64,000 nucleotides of DNA from Enchytraeus crypticus. Its lineage: Eukaryota > Annelida > Clitellata > Enchytraeida > Enchytraeidae. Positions 63,276-64,000 of the stretch are shown piece by piece; position 1 is the stretch's first letter, and every line of letters starts with the position of its first letter. A model generated the notes under the pieces. That model worked only from the letters and a program-made list of their open reading frames with translations, searched no databases and was not told the DNA's origin. The position numbers were made by a program, and so were the translations under genes. Location: the NCBI GenBank assembly GCA_905160935.1, contig CAJHZI010000268.1:139501-203500 (forward strand), read 5' to 3'.

Positions 63276-64000
63276 GTTTTATGAGTAGGCTACTAGTATT
63301 ATTTATAGTGTACACTCTAATAAAAAACTATATCATAGGCCTACATTTGCTAATTATTCCCCAAGGTTTTAAAATTACTTAAAAGTACAATGTAATGATG
63401 CAACACCGTCGATTATAATGGGCCTATATGTTCATAGGGCGGGCTATAAAAGTTATAAAGCTAAGCTGTGAGCTAAATGTACAAGTAAGAGTGACTAAAA
63501 GTACGGATGAGCTAAGCAAAACATTCTGCCTACTATCTAGTCTACAGAGCTGACTGACTGACTGACTGCCTCAATAGCACTATTAATTCACACTTGCAAT
63601 TTCTCATTCCGGAAAATTTTCTCATGATTGTAAGAAATTATTTGGTAGGCTCACATAGTCACATAATGAAATAGCTACTTATCCACAGCGTTTAGTAGTG
63701 TAGGCTACGCTACATAGAGTTTTATGATTAGTCGGTAAGTTTTTATATTCAACATACACGAATAATAGGCTAATCTGGCTGCTAGTTTCACTATAGCCCA
63801 ATCACTCCTGATGGCCGAGAGCCTGTATTACAGAATCAGGCGTGCAGCTGTTTACGATGTAGCTGAGCTCACAGATCCTGGGCTGAAGGCTACGTTACCT
63901 ATAGCCTACTGCACAGACAGTGAGGAATTGTTGAGGGGCTGATGGAAGGACCCAGACCCGAGCTTAAACTGATATACCGGTGACATTAGAGTACGGATAG
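63276..64000. other. No recognised gene
   Basis: No coding exon, including a caspase prodomain exon on the minus strand, could be identified with confidence. GACTGACTGACTGACTG occurs at 63551. Confidence 0.35.

Overview
The window is nuclear DNA from an animal, most likely an invertebrate. The genes have spliceosomal introns with GT..AG ends. Recognisable proteins are a synaptogyrin, the anaphase-promoting-complex subunit CDC16/APC6 and an executioner-type caspase. There are TTAGGG telomere-type repeats, tRNA-derived SINE-like repeats, several non-LTR retrotransposon families and very many micro- and minisatellites. I cannot name the species; a lophotrochozoan such as a mollusc is plausible but not shown.

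Layout. 1-6700: AT-rich DNA with a reverse-transcriptase fragment at the left edge, a broken PAN-domain gene copy and SINEs. 6702-10719 (+): a three-exon predicted transmembrane mucin-like gene; its first intron holds a small head-to-head telomere-repeat tract. 12500-15901 (-): a small secreted PAN-domain gene and an uncertain exon. 18283-21831 (+): synaptogyrin in four exons. 22-36 kb: mostly repeats, including a 1-kb array of TCACGTGA palindromes, plus the first exon of a secreted cysteine-rich protein (29781-30039). 36698-38812 (+): a decayed CR1-like LINE. 44255-57346 (+): CDC16 in 16 exons with a 39-nt microexon and a long repetitive tail. 58648-62304 (-): caspase, at least four exons, with a probable hAT-type MITE and a LINE fragment in its introns.

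The most unusual signal is that many minisatellites sit on exon-intron boundaries and carry the splice site in every unit. In synaptogyrin the 3' splice sites of exons 2, 3 and 4 are each tandemly copied. In CDC16 the 3' splice sites of exons 3, 6 and 16 and the 5' splice sites of exons 3 and 8 are copied, in one case about 16 times, and exon 9 has a decayed duplicate upstream. In the clear cases the copy that keeps the frame is the one touching the rest of the exon. This looks like a recurrent process that amplifies splice junctions, and I know of no standard name for it.

The genes do not form an operon or pathway: they are unrelated single-copy genes embedded in repeat-rich DNA. Exon coordinates below come from reading splice signals and checking phase by hand, with no transcript data.
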